In this document: one piece after another, positions 1-9,384 of the stretch
Layout of the letters: every line of letters begins with the position of its first letter
Position numbering within the stretch: position 1 is the first letter of the stretch
Origin: JAUIIK01 sp963745675
GTDB lineage: Bacteria; Chloroflexota; Chloroflexia; Thermomicrobiales; CFX8
DNA: 64,000 bases
Direction of reading: 5' to 3'
NCBI GenBank assembly: GCA_963745675.1
Contig: CAVUYM010000012.1
Span: forward strand, 330,558 to 394,557
Program-made: the position numbers and the translations under genes
Notes under the pieces: generated by a model
What the model was told of the DNA's origin: nothing
Seen by the model: only the letters and a program-made list of their open reading frames with translations
Databases searched by the model: none

Positions 1-180
1 GGCCCACATGAGATCGTTGTGCCAATCATCGCAACCACCCCGGCTTGCAGAACACCTTCGCTTCTGTATACTCGATGCCCTACACCCGCCTACCTGGGAG
101 ATGGTAGATGACCGACTAGTAACCAGACGAAGCTCGCATGCTGGCCGTCAGGGCCTGTGTACTCTGCTGTTGAGGTTGCT

Positions 181-1977
181 ATGTTGCTTAATGTTGCCCA
201 GGTTTCCCATTCGTTCGGTCCAATCCATGTACTCGATGAGATCTCGTTTCACCTGAATCCGGGTGAGCGAGCTGGACTTGTCGGTGCCAACGGCAGCGGC
301 AAAACGACGCTGCTGCGGATCATCACCGGCGAGCTTGAATGCCAGTCCGGGACGGTCGCAATCCAGCGCGGCACCGTCGCCGGTTATCTGTCCCAGAAGT
401 TGCCCGATGTCCCGCCCGGCACGACAGTCGACGACATGATCTTCCAGTCGCTCGGCGATCTGAACGAGATCGAAGTCCGGTTGCGCGAGTTGGAAGGACT
501 GATGGCCGATCCGGACGCCGACTTCGAAGCGGTGACTGAAGAGTACGCCCGGCTAAGCGAGCGCTTTGAAGCCCGTGGAGGCTACGAGCTCGACCACCGC
601 ATCGAGATCGTCCTGGCTGGACTGGGGCTGGCAGATCTCGGACGCGAGCGCGAATTTAGGACACTCTCGGGCGGCGAGGCGAAGAGGGTCATGCTGGGTA
701 TTTTGCTTCTGCAAGCACCCGATCTCCTGCTTCTCGACGAGCCGACCAACCATCTGGATTTCGCCAGCATCGACTGGCTCGGTGATTTTCTGGCTAATTA
801 CGGTGGCGGGGTGCTGGCCGTCTCTCACGATCGGCACTTTCTCAATCGTTCGGTCAATCGCATCCTGGCCATCGATGAATTCGATCATCGACTACGCTCC
901 TATCCCGGTGACTACGACGATTATCGCTTGCAGCGTGCGAAGGAGATCGCCGAATACGAAGCCGCTTATGAGGCGCAACAACGCGAGATCAACGAGCTGA
1001 AGCGATCGATCAAGTCAACCAATGCTGCCCTTAGCCGCAGGCCTCCGCCTCCGCCCGATCCGGATAAGAGCCTCTACAACGCCCAGGCCCAGCGCGCCGA
1101 AGCGACCGCTGGCAAAACGATCGGCTGGATGCGGGAGCGATTGCGGCGGCTGGAAGCCGATCCGCTACCCCGGCCGCCGGAACGGATCGAGATCCGGGCC
1201 GATCTTGGCGATGAGGTCGTGCGCTCGGATCAAGTCGTGCGGTTACGTGGTGTCTCAAAGTCCTACGGGAACGTTGTCGTGCTCGACAACGTCGACTTCA
1301 CCCTGCGGCGTGGAGAGATGGCGGTCATTGTCGGACCCAACGGGGCGGGCAAAACGACGCTGTTGGAGATTATCTGCGGCGGACTGGAGGCGGATGCCGG
1401 TGAGGTCGTTATCGCGCCGACTGCGAAAGTCGCCTATATCGACCAGCACGCCCGCTCGCTGCCGGAGGATTCGACTGTGCTCGACGCCTACCGCGAAGGG
1501 CGGATCGAATATGAGCACGCACTGATCCGCGAGCTGCTCCAGCACGGCCTCTTCCGGCTCGTCGATCTCGATAAACGCGTGTCGGAACTGAGCATGGGAC
1601 AGCGCCGTAAGCTCCAGTTGGCGCGACTGATAGCCTCCGACGACAACGTGATCATCATCGACGAGCCGACCAACCACCTTAGCCTGGACGTCATCGAAGA
1701 GTTCGAACGGGCCTTACGTGCATACCCCGGCCCGGTCATCGCTGTTTCCCACGAACGTCGCTTCATCGAACGCTCGCGTGGGCAAGTCTGGGAGTTGTGC
1801 AACGGAAAGTTGATCGAGCACCATGGTTCGCTGGTGGATGCGATCGAAGAATTGACTCAGGGGGCGGGCGCAACTCAGTTCATAGCTGCTGAAGAGCGCT
1901 CGCTATTATCCAACAGTACCCGAAAGAAGGGGACGAACCTACCTTGGGCACAAACTGGACCGTCTGTCATTCTTTAA
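181..1977 (+). CDS. ABC-F family ATPase (duplicated ABC cassette, soluble)
   Basis: Two ABC ATPase cassettes in one chain with no membrane segments, the layout of ABC-F proteins, which act on ribosomes in translation control or antibiotic protection. Cassette 1 has Walker A GANGSGKTT, signature LSGGEAKR and Walker B LLLLDEPTNHLD. Cassette 2 has GPNGAGKTT, LSMGQRRK and IIIDEPTNHLS. A charged linker (about residues 250-330) holds a proline-rich stretch, RRPPPPPDP. I chose the ATG at 181 over the in-frame GTG at 157 because GAGG lies just upstream and the protein then begins directly with the first ABC strand. At about 598 residues the length is normal. The subfamily, and so the substrate or resistance role, cannot be told from sequence alone. 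Confidence 0.9.
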   Translation: MLLNVAQVSHSFGPIHVLDEISFHLNPGERAGLVGANGSGKTTLLRIITGELECQSGTVAIQRGTVAGYLSQKLPDVPPGTTVDDMIFQSLGDLNEIEVRLRELEGLMADPDADFEAVTEEYARLSERFEARGGYELDHRIEIVLAGLGLADLGREREFRTLSGGEAKRVMLGILLLQAPDLLLLDEPTNHLDFASIDWLGDFLANYGGGVLAVSHDRHFLNRSVNRILAIDEFDHRLRSYPGDYDDYRLQRAKEIAEYEAAYEAQQREINELKRSIKSTNAALSRRPPPPPDPDKSLYNAQAQRAEATAGKTIGWMRERLRRLEADPLPRPPERIEIRADLGDEVVRSDQVVRLRGVSKSYGNVVVLDNVDFTLRRGEMAVIVGPNGAGKTTLLEIICGGLEADAGEVVIAPTAKVAYIDQHARSLPEDSTVLDAYREGRIEYEHALIRELLQHGLFRLVDLDKRVSELSMGQRRKLQLARLIASDDNVIIIDEPTNHLSLDVIEEFERALRAYPGPVIAVSHERRFIERSRGQVWELCNGKLIEHHGSLVDAIEELTQGAGATQFIAAEERSLLSNSTRKKGTNLPWAQTGPSVIL

Positions 1978-2133
1978 TCTGAGCGAACATTATTGCTGTG
2001 GCACACTGCGGCTGCGGATTTATCCGTGAATGGTATCCACCGAGCGTGTTCAACGATCTAGGAATTCGACTCAATCTCTCGCTCGATTCTTCCAACCCAG
2101 CCGACGCCGGTCGCCTGTTGGGACGGATGTCGG

Positions 2134-2694
2134 GTGTGGTGCTCATCGCTACTGGCATTGCTGCCGATTGTTATCGCTGCCTTGCACCAGGAAGCACCGG
2201 GCAGCGGCACGGCAATATTGGTGCTGGCTGTTCTAATGGCAGCTTTCACAGGCACTCTTGTCTGGAAACTGCCCTGGCGGCGTTGGTTCCTGTTTCACAG
2301 CCATTCCATTGCCATCATTAGCCTGGGATTGATCGCGTTCAGCGCCTGGGCCGGCGAAGATAGCTCTCTCTATAGCTCTTTCTACATCGCGGTCTTCATC
2401 TGTATTGGATTGCTTTACAAGCGCGGAACGTCGCTGCGATTCCTGCCGCTGCTCGTCTTCGCGTACACCTTGCCGGTACTTCTCCGTGGAGAATCACTCG
2501 GTACCTTTGCCGGACCATTTATCTACACCGTGGCACTCTGTCTGACGATCGGCGAAGCTATTGCGTGGTTGAGAGAGAAGCTGTCGCGTCCGGAAGAGGA
2601 AGCAACCGAACGAGAGTTCTTCAGCAGCGTTTCGGCCCGCTCATCGACCACCTCTCCGATATCATCGCAATTGTTGACCTCGACGCCCGCGTGA
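2134..2694 (+). CDS. Membrane N-terminal part of PAS-GGDEF-EAL protein (frameshifted from the next entry)
   Basis: This frame encodes about five hydrophobic helices (for example around LLALLPIVIAALH, ILVLAVLMAAFTGTLVW and IAIISLGLIAF), then the cytoplasmic linker AWLREKLSRPEEEATERE. At about 2610-2630 the meaningful reading passes to the frame of the next entry, where VLQQRFGPLIDHLSDIIAIVD opens a PAS domain. The two pieces are almost certainly one gene. Upstream, the +2 register at 1998-2155 reads RLLGRMSGVVLIATGIA, which also looks like protein and suggests another frameshift near 2155-2160. The true start is therefore uncertain. It is probably the sensory membrane domain of the c-di-GMP enzyme. 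Confidence 0.6.
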   Translation: MWCSSLLALLPIVIAALHQEAPGSGTAILVLAVLMAAFTGTLVWKLPWRRWFLFHSHSIAIISLGLIAFSAWAGEDSSLYSSFYIAVFICIGLLYKRGTSLRFLPLLVFAYTLPVLLRGESLGTFAGPFIYTVALCLTIGEAIAWLREKLSRPEEEATEREFFSSVSARSSTTSPISSQLLTSTPA

Positions 2695-4742
2695 GCTTTG
2701 TGAGTCCATCGATCAGCCAGGTACTCGGCTATCTTCCGGATGAAGTTGTCGGTAGAAACACTCTCGCGGCGATCCATCCTGACGACCGCCCGCGTTTCAG
2801 TACATTCATGCAGGCTCTCCTGGCGAGTGCTTCGAATCCAGTATCCGGCGAATTTCGCTTCAGGCATCGCAGCGGCGGGTTTTGCTGTCTCGAGGTACTG
2901 GGTATCAACCAGGTCGACAACGAACATGTACAGGGACTGCTCCTGACAGGTCGGGATATCACCGACCGCAAGGCAACCGAAACGCGCTTGCTCGAAGCGG
3001 AAGAACGCTATCGTTCGCTCATCGAGCAGCTTCCGGCGATGACGTACATCGAACAGATATCGCCTGAATCAGGTTTCTGGATCAGGCCCTGGGTCAGCCC
3101 CCAGTCGGAAGAGATGTTCGCATACAGCCCGGAAGAGTGGGCTCGAGGAGTCAATTTTGAGAAGGAATTCGTTCATCCCGACGATCTGGTACGGGTGCAA
3201 GATCAACAGATGGTGAGTGCCGAGACGTTTGAGCCATTCGACAGTGAATACCGGGTCATCACCAGAGATGGACGCGTCGTCTGGGTCCGAGACTATGCCG
3301 AGCTACTCCGTAGCGACGATGGATCGCCGCTCTATTGGCAGGGCATCATGTTCGACATCAGCACACAGAAGCAGCTTGAATCTCGGCTGGAGCACGTCGC
3401 TCTCTACGATCAGCTCACCGGTCTGCCAAATCGATCGCTACTTGTGAGGGAGCTGGAGTTGAATACAGATGTGCTGGGTGGCATGCGCGAGAATGCAGCT
3501 GTCTTGCTCCTGGATATCGACAATCTCAAGCTCATAAACGAATCTATTGGACATACGAGCGGCGACCAGATCATTGCGATCGTTGCCCGCCGGCTACAAC
3601 AGGCGGTTGGGCGGATGGATACCGTCGCTCGATTCGGAGGAGATGAGTTCGTCATCCTGCTGACCGGCTCGAATGCCGCCAGCAGCTCGAGTGAAATCGC
3701 CCACAGAATGATCCAGGCGCTGAAGAGGCCAATACGCATCAGCGGCCACGAGATCACTGTGACGGTGAGCATTGGAATTGCAACCACCCGCCCCGGAGAT
3801 CAGACTCCCGAAGACCTTCTACGTGATGCGGACATCGCGATGTTCGAAGCGAAGTCACAGGGTCGGAATCAGTGCGTCAGATTTGATGAATCGATGCACG
3901 GGCGGGCCATCGGGCGGTTGGTGCTCGAATCCGAGTTGCGCCGAGCCATCGACGAACGGCAATTCGAAGTGCACTTCCAGCCGATTGTTGACTTGCGTAC
4001 CCGCAAAATCACGAAGCTAGAGGCGCTCCTCCGCTGGAGACATCCCACGCGGGGATTGCTGACACCGGACGACTTCATTGGCGTTGCGGAGGAAACGGGC
4101 CATGTTCTCACGATAGGACAGTTCGTCATTGAAGAGGCCTGCCGTCAGGCTGGTCGATGGCAAGACATCCTGGGGGTTGAAGACGCGCCTTCGGTTTGCG
4201 TCAACCTCTCTCCGGTTCAGTTTCTCGAACCCTCGCTGGCCGTAGATATCCAGCAAATCATCGAGCGGTCTGGCATATTGCCTGAGCGCCTTGAGCTGGA
4301 GATAACCGAAAGCGCGGCGATGCGTTCTCCCGATGTAGCCGTTGAAACACTTCGCAGTCTGAAAGCCCTCAATGTCCGTATTGCTCTCGACGATTTTGGC
4401 ACTGGCTACTCCGGCCTGAGCTACCTCACTCGATTTCCGATCGACACCCTCAAGATCGATCGCTCGTTCGTAGCAGGTATGCATGACTCGCCAGAAGATC
4501 TTGCAATCGTCCGGACAATCCTCGCTTTTGCGGACAGTCTCGGACTCGAGACCGTCGCTGAAGGGATTGAGTTATCGAGCCAACGCAAGCAGCTGCTCGA
4601 TCTGGGATGTGACTATGGTCAGGGCTACTATTTCTCGCATGCGGTGCCTGCCGACAAGATCCCGGCGCTGCTCGCAGATAAATCACGCGTCAGGGTAATT
4701 AGTCCGCGCCAGTTACCGGCTCATTCGATCGCTGCAAACTAA
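2565..4742 (+). CDS. PAS-PAS-GGDEF-EAL cyclic-di-GMP enzyme (cytoplasmic part)
   Basis: Domains in order: PAS (about 20-140), a second PAS/PAC (about 145-270, ending QGIMFDISTQKQLESRL), GGDEF (about 275-440) and EAL (about 455-705). The cyclase motif is intact (RFGGDEFVIL), but I see no RxxD inhibitory site five residues before it. The EAL domain keeps KLEALLRW, LELEITESAA, DDFGTGYSGLSYL, LKIDRSF and ETVAEGIE, the metal and catalytic positions of active phosphodiesterases. Both making and breaking c-di-GMP are therefore possible. The first residues of this open frame (MVEREAVASGRG) are an artefact of the frameshift; the real protein continues from the membrane segment in the previous entry. 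Confidence 0.9.
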   Translation: MVEREAVASGRGSNRTRVLQQRFGPLIDHLSDIIAIVDLDARVSFVSPSISQVLGYLPDEVVGRNTLAAIHPDDRPRFSTFMQALLASASNPVSGEFRFRHRSGGFCCLEVLGINQVDNEHVQGLLLTGRDITDRKATETRLLEAEERYRSLIEQLPAMTYIEQISPESGFWIRPWVSPQSEEMFAYSPEEWARGVNFEKEFVHPDDLVRVQDQQMVSAETFEPFDSEYRVITRDGRVVWVRDYAELLRSDDGSPLYWQGIMFDISTQKQLESRLEHVALYDQLTGLPNRSLLVRELELNTDVLGGMRENAAVLLLDIDNLKLINESIGHTSGDQIIAIVARRLQQAVGRMDTVARFGGDEFVILLTGSNAASSSSEIAHRMIQALKRPIRISGHEITVTVSIGIATTRPGDQTPEDLLRDADIAMFEAKSQGRNQCVRFDESMHGRAIGRLVLESELRRAIDERQFEVHFQPIVDLRTRKITKLEALLRWRHPTRGLLTPDDFIGVAEETGHVLTIGQFVIEEACRQAGRWQDILGVEDAPSVCVNLSPVQFLEPSLAVDIQQIIERSGILPERLELEITESAAMRSPDVAVETLRSLKALNVRIALDDFGTGYSGLSYLTRFPIDTLKIDRSFVAGMHDSPEDLAIVRTILAFADSLGLETVAEGIELSSQRKQLLDLGCDYGQGYYFSHAVPADKIPALLADKSRVRVISPRQLPAHSIAAN

Positions 4743-4755
4743 CCCGTCGATACAT

Positions 4756-4773
4756 CGGGTAGACTGTTACCCG
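4756..4773 (+). terminator. Weak hairpin after the GGDEF-EAL gene
   Basis: CGGGTA and TACCCG form a 6-bp stem with a 6-base loop, 14 bases after the stop codon. There is no clear T-run after it, so it is only a weak terminator candidate. Confidence 0.3.
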
Positions 4774-4840
4774 TGATTTGAAGGCAAAGCAGAATGCGGT
4801 CTACCCTGAGGCGACTCAATCGCCATCAAAGAGGATCGCC

Positions 4841-5569
4841 ATGCGCCAGCAGTACGTTGTCCAACTCACGCCAGCGGAACGAGAATGCTTGTAGGGCTTG
4901 ATTGCCGCCGGCACCGCCCCGGCCCCCGCAAACTGACCCATGCCCGGATCCTGCTCAAGAGCGACCAGGGACCCGATGGTCCGGGCTGGGTCGATTGGCG
5001 CGTGGCCGACGCGGTGGAAACGAGCCAGCCAACGGTCGCCCGCGTGCGCAAACAGTACGTCGATGAAGGGCTGGAAGCCGCCCTCAACCGGGGGCGTGTA
5101 TGCGCGCAAGCTGGATGGTGAACAGGAAGCCCAGTTGATTGCCCTGGCCTGTAGTGCGCCGCCGGAGGGCTATGCTGAGTGGAGCCGTTGAACTGGAGAT
5201 CGTCGAACTCAATCTCCTACCAAACGGTCAGACGGTGCGCCGTACCCTCAAAAAAACGAACTCAAATCGCATCTGAGAGAGCAATGGTGTATCCCGCCCC
5301 AGCACCATGGTGAGTTCGTGTGGCACATGAAAGACATCCTGGAAGCCTACACTCGCCCCTATGATCCTCACCGGCCGGTGATCTGCAGGGCCCAGAGGGC
5401 ATCCCGGCAGTGTCTGGATCGCCGTGTGCTGGACCGAACGACGTTGGAAGACGATATTGCCGCTTGGATGGTCGCACGTGATACCAGGGGCGCACCGATC
5501 GACTGGCGCTTCACCACTGCGGATGCACGTATCAAACTGCACCGCCTCTACCCGTCAATCGAAGCGTAA
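4841..5569 (+). pseudogene. IS630-family transposase remnant, internally deleted
   Basis: Pieces in several frames line up as one IS630-type transposase. MRQQYVVQLTPAERE is the N-terminus. An HTH region reads KLTHARILLKSDQ, then DWRVADAVETSQPTVARVRK, then EGLEAALNR. ARKLDGEQEAQLIALACSAPPEGY follows, then KNELKPHLREQW-like text and FVWHMKDILEAYTRPYDPHRPVIC, which normally runs into the first catalytic Asp. The frame then jumps to the C-terminal tail (DWRFTTADARIKLHRLYPSIEA). The central DDE catalytic region is missing. There is also an early TAG at about 4893 and several frameshifts. The element is dead. I could not define its terminal inverted repeats. Confidence 0.75.
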
Positions 5570-5904
5570 CAGCCTACTCGTTGAGGTCGGACATTCGCTC
5601 CACGCATGACGTCTGCGGCAATCAGTCCTGCCTGAGGGCACCTAGGAGAAAGGGTTATTGCGGCCCGGAGAAGCCATCTGCATATTTGTCATTTTGCCGT
5701 GAGCTGACCCGCTCCGAGTCAACAGCCGATCCACAGTCCCACTATCCATATTCTTGTTGCTGGGACCCATCTTTGCCGGTTGTCGACCAGGAAAGTCAGC
5801 CTGCGCGGCTGTTCGCAGATCGAAGGCGGGGACATGTGCGCTGACAGACATCTCGAACAACATGATGGGCTCGGTTCCCGTCGCGTGAAGCGGGAAGCAA
5901 CCGG
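5570..5904. other. Intergenic stretch, no gene seen
   Basis: This 335-base stretch lies between the transposase remnant and the 3' end of the minus-strand antiporter. The open frames across it have no recognisable protein character. It may be flanking or relic DNA of the insertion element. Confidence 0.4.
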
Positions 5905-7224
5905 TCACATAAGATAGACGAGATAGACATAAAGAGATGACACAATTAGGGTCGGTATGGTGATTGGCATACCTTCTTTGGTGAATTCCATGAAGCTGAT
6001 GCGCTCGCCATGGCGTTCGGCAAGACCGGCGCCTACGACGTTTGCCGATGCCCCGACGAGCGTCCCATTGCCGCCCAGATCGGCGCCAAGCGCCAGCGAC
6101 CACCAGATCGGCATCATTTCAGCGGTGACCACAAATTCCTCGACCGGCATGTACCCCAGTTCAGGAAACAGGCCACGGCCCACCGCCGTGCTGAGTGGGA
6201 TCAGCGTCGTGACGGCGGGGATATTGTCGACGATCATGGACAAGAAGGCGGCCAGCCACAACAACGCGAGCACCGTCAGCGTGACGTTGCCACCGGTGAG
6301 GTCGACGATTTCTTCCGCGACGATATCCAGCACCCCGGCATGCTCGATCCCGCCAACCAGCACGAATAACCCAGCGAAGAAAAAGATCGTCGGCCATTCG
6401 ACCTCGTCGACGATGCGATGGATATCGATTCCGCTGACGAGCAGGAGCACGGCCGCTCCGGTCAGTGCCACCGTGGCCGCTTCCAAGTGTAGCGGGCCGT
6501 GCAGGAGAAAGCCGAGCATTGTGATCCCCAGGACGATTAGGCACTTTTTCAGGAGCGCATAGTCGACGATATGTACGGCGCTCGCCGAAGCAATCACTTC
6601 GGCCCGCCGTTCCTCGCTCGGTTGCGGTATGCGACGGAAACGCAGCGCCCAGATGGCGATAACCATGCCGAGGTTGATGAGCACAATCGGCGTCATGTTG
6701 AGCAGGAAATCGAGGAAGGTCAAGCCCGTCGCGCTGCCGATCAGGATGTTCGGCGGGTCACCGATCAGCGTTGCCGCACCGCCGATGTTGCTGGCGATGA
6801 TCTGGGTAATCAAGAAGGGTTTGACCGGAATCTGGAGCAGACTTGCTAGCGCTATCGTGATCGGGACCATCAGGAGAATCGTCGTGACGTTGTCGAGGAA
6901 TGCCGAGGCGACAGCGGTGACTATCGCGAGCACGACCATCATTGGCACAATGCGTCCACCGGTCCAACTGGCAATCTGGAAGCCGATGTGATCGAAAACG
7001 CCGGTTCGCCGAAGGATCGCCACAAGGATCATCATACCGATCAGCAATCCGAGCGTATTGAAATCGATCGCCTCGACGGCGATGTCCTGGTCGATCACAC
7101 CGGAGAGCACCATGATCAGTGCGCCAAGAAGCGCTACTTTAGTGCGGTCAACCTTTTCCGTGACAATGACGGCATAGGTTGCCAGGAAGATGAGCGTAGC
7201 CAGCATCACGTCGCCTATCGGCAT
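5905..7224 (-). CDS. ArsB/NhaD-type ion transporter (SLC13-like fold)
   Basis: A 439-residue polytopic membrane protein with about eleven hydrophobic segments. It carries text typical of the ArsB/NhaD (ion transporter) superfamily: FNTLGLLIGMMILV, FLDNVTTILLMVPITIA, and ASNIGGAATLIGDPPNILIGSA, where the GDPPN loop is the family hallmark. A second DNIPAVTTLIPL and GGNGTLVGASANVV form the matching C-terminal repeat. Members move Na+/H+, arsenite or organic anions, and substrate cannot be assigned here; with no arsR or arsC nearby, a Na+/H+ role seems likelier than arsenic. It starts at ATG 7224, with GAGGG about 12 bases upstream. Confidence 0.85.
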   Translation of the reverse strand: MPIGDVMLATLIFLATYAVIVTEKVDRTKVALLGALIMVLSGVIDQDIAVEAIDFNTLGLLIGMMILVAILRRTGVFDHIGFQIASWTGGRIVPMMVVLAIVTAVASAFLDNVTTILLMVPITIALASLLQIPVKPFLITQIIASNIGGAATLIGDPPNILIGSATGLTFLDFLLNMTPIVLINLGMVIAIWALRFRRIPQPSEERRAEVIASASAVHIVDYALLKKCLIVLGITMLGFLLHGPLHLEAATVALTGAAVLLLVSGIDIHRIVDEVEWPTIFFFAGLFVLVGGIEHAGVLDIVAEEIVDLTGGNVTLTVLALLWLAAFLSMIVDNIPAVTTLIPLSTAVGRGLFPELGYMPVEEFVVTAEMMPIWWSLALGADLGGNGTLVGASANVVGAGLAERHGERISFMEFTKEGMPITIPTLIVSSLYVYLVYLM

Positions 7225-7526
7225 GGGTCAATACCCTCAATCCCCAAAACTGTGCTTCTAAGAAACCCACCCATGAGGATGATCAACCCGGATCGCTGGA
7301 TGGCTCGATGTCGGCTGAATGTGTGTCCGTACTTCAGCCCGACAAATTATACCGGTTGCGTCTCATCACATGGTCATTGATCCCGTCGGAGCCGAGCCAG
7401 CATCCGATACTCGAGGTCGCTCGCATGCAGCTGGGTGCGAGCAATAGTCTGGGAATGGGCCACTCTAGGTTCTTTATTGGGCGATGTCAGCCTGCCTCTG
7501 TGATCCAGCTCGAGACCGCTCTTCGA
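7225..7526. other. Gap between two minus-strand antiporter genes
   Basis: About 300 bases separate the two transporter genes, too much for tight co-transcription. I see no convincing gene or strong hairpin in it. It should hold the promoter of the ArsB/NhaD-type gene. Confidence 0.35.
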
Positions 7527-8879
7527 CTATCTGTGGACGAGTTCCGGGACAGCCTCCCCGGCCTCCTCGATTGCCTCGATCATCTCGGCCTCCTCAGCTA
7601 CTTCGTCATCCCATACATTGAGTTGTTGACTGAAGCGTCCGATGAAGACGACTGATATTGGCACGGTCAGCCAGCTGAGCAGGACGGCGGCGAACATATC
7701 CAGAGAGGCATCGAAATAGCCGTGATCATACATACCCGCTGCAGTTGAGGTAGGCACCCCAAGGAGAGCGCTTGCGAGGAGCATGGATACAACTGCGAAT
7801 GCTCCATAGAAGGGCTTACCCAGGGTTTTCGTCCTCAACAGGCAGTAAAGCTCGTACACTCCGCGCATGAGTAGGACGCCCCCAACGAGGATGAATAGTC
7901 CGTTGCGTAGATGAACAGGCTCTGCGATGAGTGCTCTGAACGGCATGATGGTGATTGCCGCGGCCAAAAAAATCGTCAGGCCGGCGACGGTCCAGATTTC
8001 ATGGTAATGCGCGCGAATCTCGTCGACTGTAGCATCTTCAATCGCTTCCTCATCGGATTCTCGACGACGATGATAGATGGCGTTGCCGAATATCATGCCA
8101 ATGCCGATGACGCCGATCGGAGAAGCTGCGAGCACGAAGGCCAGGTGCATGGTCACGATGACGGAAATCAGGATAAAGACCTGTTCGAGCTGTGCTTGCC
8201 GTTCGTACATCTTGCGCAGCTCGTCATAGCGCATCTCGATTGTGTTCCTGAGCCGGTCGTGCCGTATGAGCCAGCGGGCGCCTTCACCCGCAAAAGCGAG
8301 TCCGATACCCAGAATGACCGTCCAGTAGAGCAGTTCGGCGATGGTCGAGAACGCTGCTCCGGAGAAGCCTTCATCCAGGATCGCTGAAAAGGCGTCGTTG
8401 GCTACACTCTCGATCTCATAGAGCCAGAAGAGCATCAGCAGATACGAATTTCGAGGTTTTCGGATGAGCTCGAGCGCGATGCCGATCGCGGCTGGGTCGG
8501 TCGCGGTGAGCCCTGCGCCAATGAGGAGCGCGACGTGCTGATCGTATCCCAGCAGCATCGCTATGGCTGCGATGCCCAGACCTCTCAGGGCGAGTGCAAT
8601 GGTGATGAGGTGCAGGAGCTTCCCTTTGTAGGCCTCCCAGTACTCCTGTTGTGCGCCCAGTCCGTTGGTAAATGCACCAGCGGTGATCGCAAACCCGACC
8701 CCTATCTGTGTCAGCAGTTTCAGTTCGTCGGTAAGCCACTCGGGCATCTCGACGATGCCCCACCCATGAAACAGGCTGGCTGAGAGGACCGGTCCGACAA
8801 GGAACGCAACAATGACACCCATGAGCATGAGCCGGCTGTGCGCCAATCTGCGCAATTCGTTGTATGTGGTTGCCACCAA
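7527..8879 (-). CDS. Cation:proton antiporter (CPA-type)
   Basis: A 450-residue protein with about twelve hydrophobic segments and the motif GAGLTATDPAAIGIALE. This matches the TDPA-type motif of CPA1 sodium/proton exchangers, where the Asp is the ion-binding residue. After the transmembrane region LYWTVILGIGLAFAGEGARWL, a charged stretch (LRNTIEMRYDELRKMYERQ) is followed by more membrane helices. It ends with an acidic cytoplasmic tail (DDEVAEEAEMIEAIEEAGE). It probably exchanges Na+ or K+ for H+. Together with the neighbouring NhaD-like gene it forms an ion-homeostasis pair. The frame is intact. Confidence 0.8.
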   Translation of the reverse strand: MVATTYNELRRLAHSRLMLMGVIVAFLVGPVLSASLFHGWGIVEMPEWLTDELKLLTQIGVGFAITAGAFTNGLGAQQEYWEAYKGKLLHLITIALALRGLGIAAIAMLLGYDQHVALLIGAGLTATDPAAIGIALELIRKPRNSYLLMLFWLYEIESVANDAFSAILDEGFSGAAFSTIAELLYWTVILGIGLAFAGEGARWLIRHDRLRNTIEMRYDELRKMYERQAQLEQVFILISVIVTMHLAFVLAASPIGVIGIGMIFGNAIYHRRRESDEEAIEDATVDEIRAHYHEIWTVAGLTIFLAAAITIMPFRALIAEPVHLRNGLFILVGGVLLMRGVYELYCLLRTKTLGKPFYGAFAVVSMLLASALLGVPTSTAAGMYDHGYFDASLDMFAAVLLSWLTVPISVVFIGRFSQQLNVWDDEVAEEAEMIEAIEEAGEAVPELVHR

Positions 8880-9384
8880 TCCTCTTTCTACTGGCTGTCA
8901 TCGATAGCAACTTCACTCGGATTGAACGAAGATTGCTCATGCTATCTATGGTTCACCATCGACATTCGATCGATGGCTTTATCGACCACGTAGTGGCTCA
9001 GGCGATGCAAGATTCGTGGGTGTTGACGCGTCTGGAAGCGTTGACACGCGCCGGCCAGTTCTGTTCTGTCGCCTCATCCCAGATTCTCTGCGCGGGTTAT
9101 TAACGAGTGCTACCAGTGAAAGTTCTCGAAACACTAACTGGAATAACGCGTCTGTGCTCCACTGAAGTATAGCGAACTTCCCACGGCTCTCTCCAAAGCC
9201 AGGCGATCGAAAGATACATCCTGTTCTTTGACTACGCAGCGTACTTGGCAATAGGCCCTGAGAACGGTCTGGCTGATGCCGGGGAGCGATCTTCGATAGT
9301 GGTCGGAGAGAGTAGGGAGTCGAACCGGTGACTTCTCTGCCTTGCCACGGCGATCAGGCGTTTTCGAGCCATACAGGGGTGAGT
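8880..9384. other. Long intergenic stretch with a tRNA-like relic
   Basis: Five hundred bases without a credible gene. The only structure I recognise is the tRNA-like fragment at 9315-9351 (separate entry). The open frames crossing it are low quality and show no family motifs. Confidence 0.4.
9315..9351 (-). other. tRNA-like remnant (resembles tRNA-Cys halves without anticodon arm)
   Basis: On the minus strand the text GCCGTGGCAAGGCAGAG is followed directly by AAGTCACCGGTTCGACTCCC. The first part resembles the D-arm side of a bacterial tRNA-Cys, and GGTTCGACTCC is a standard T-loop sequence. The anticodon arm between them is absent and no acceptor stem closes the structure. It is not a working tRNA. 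It may be a relic or a recombination scar, or a chance match. Confidence 0.25.

Noticed and set aside
157..180. GTG 157 as the start of the ABC-F gene
   Set aside because: The eight extra residues (MYSAVEVA) are not typical, and ATG 181 has a GAGG upstream.
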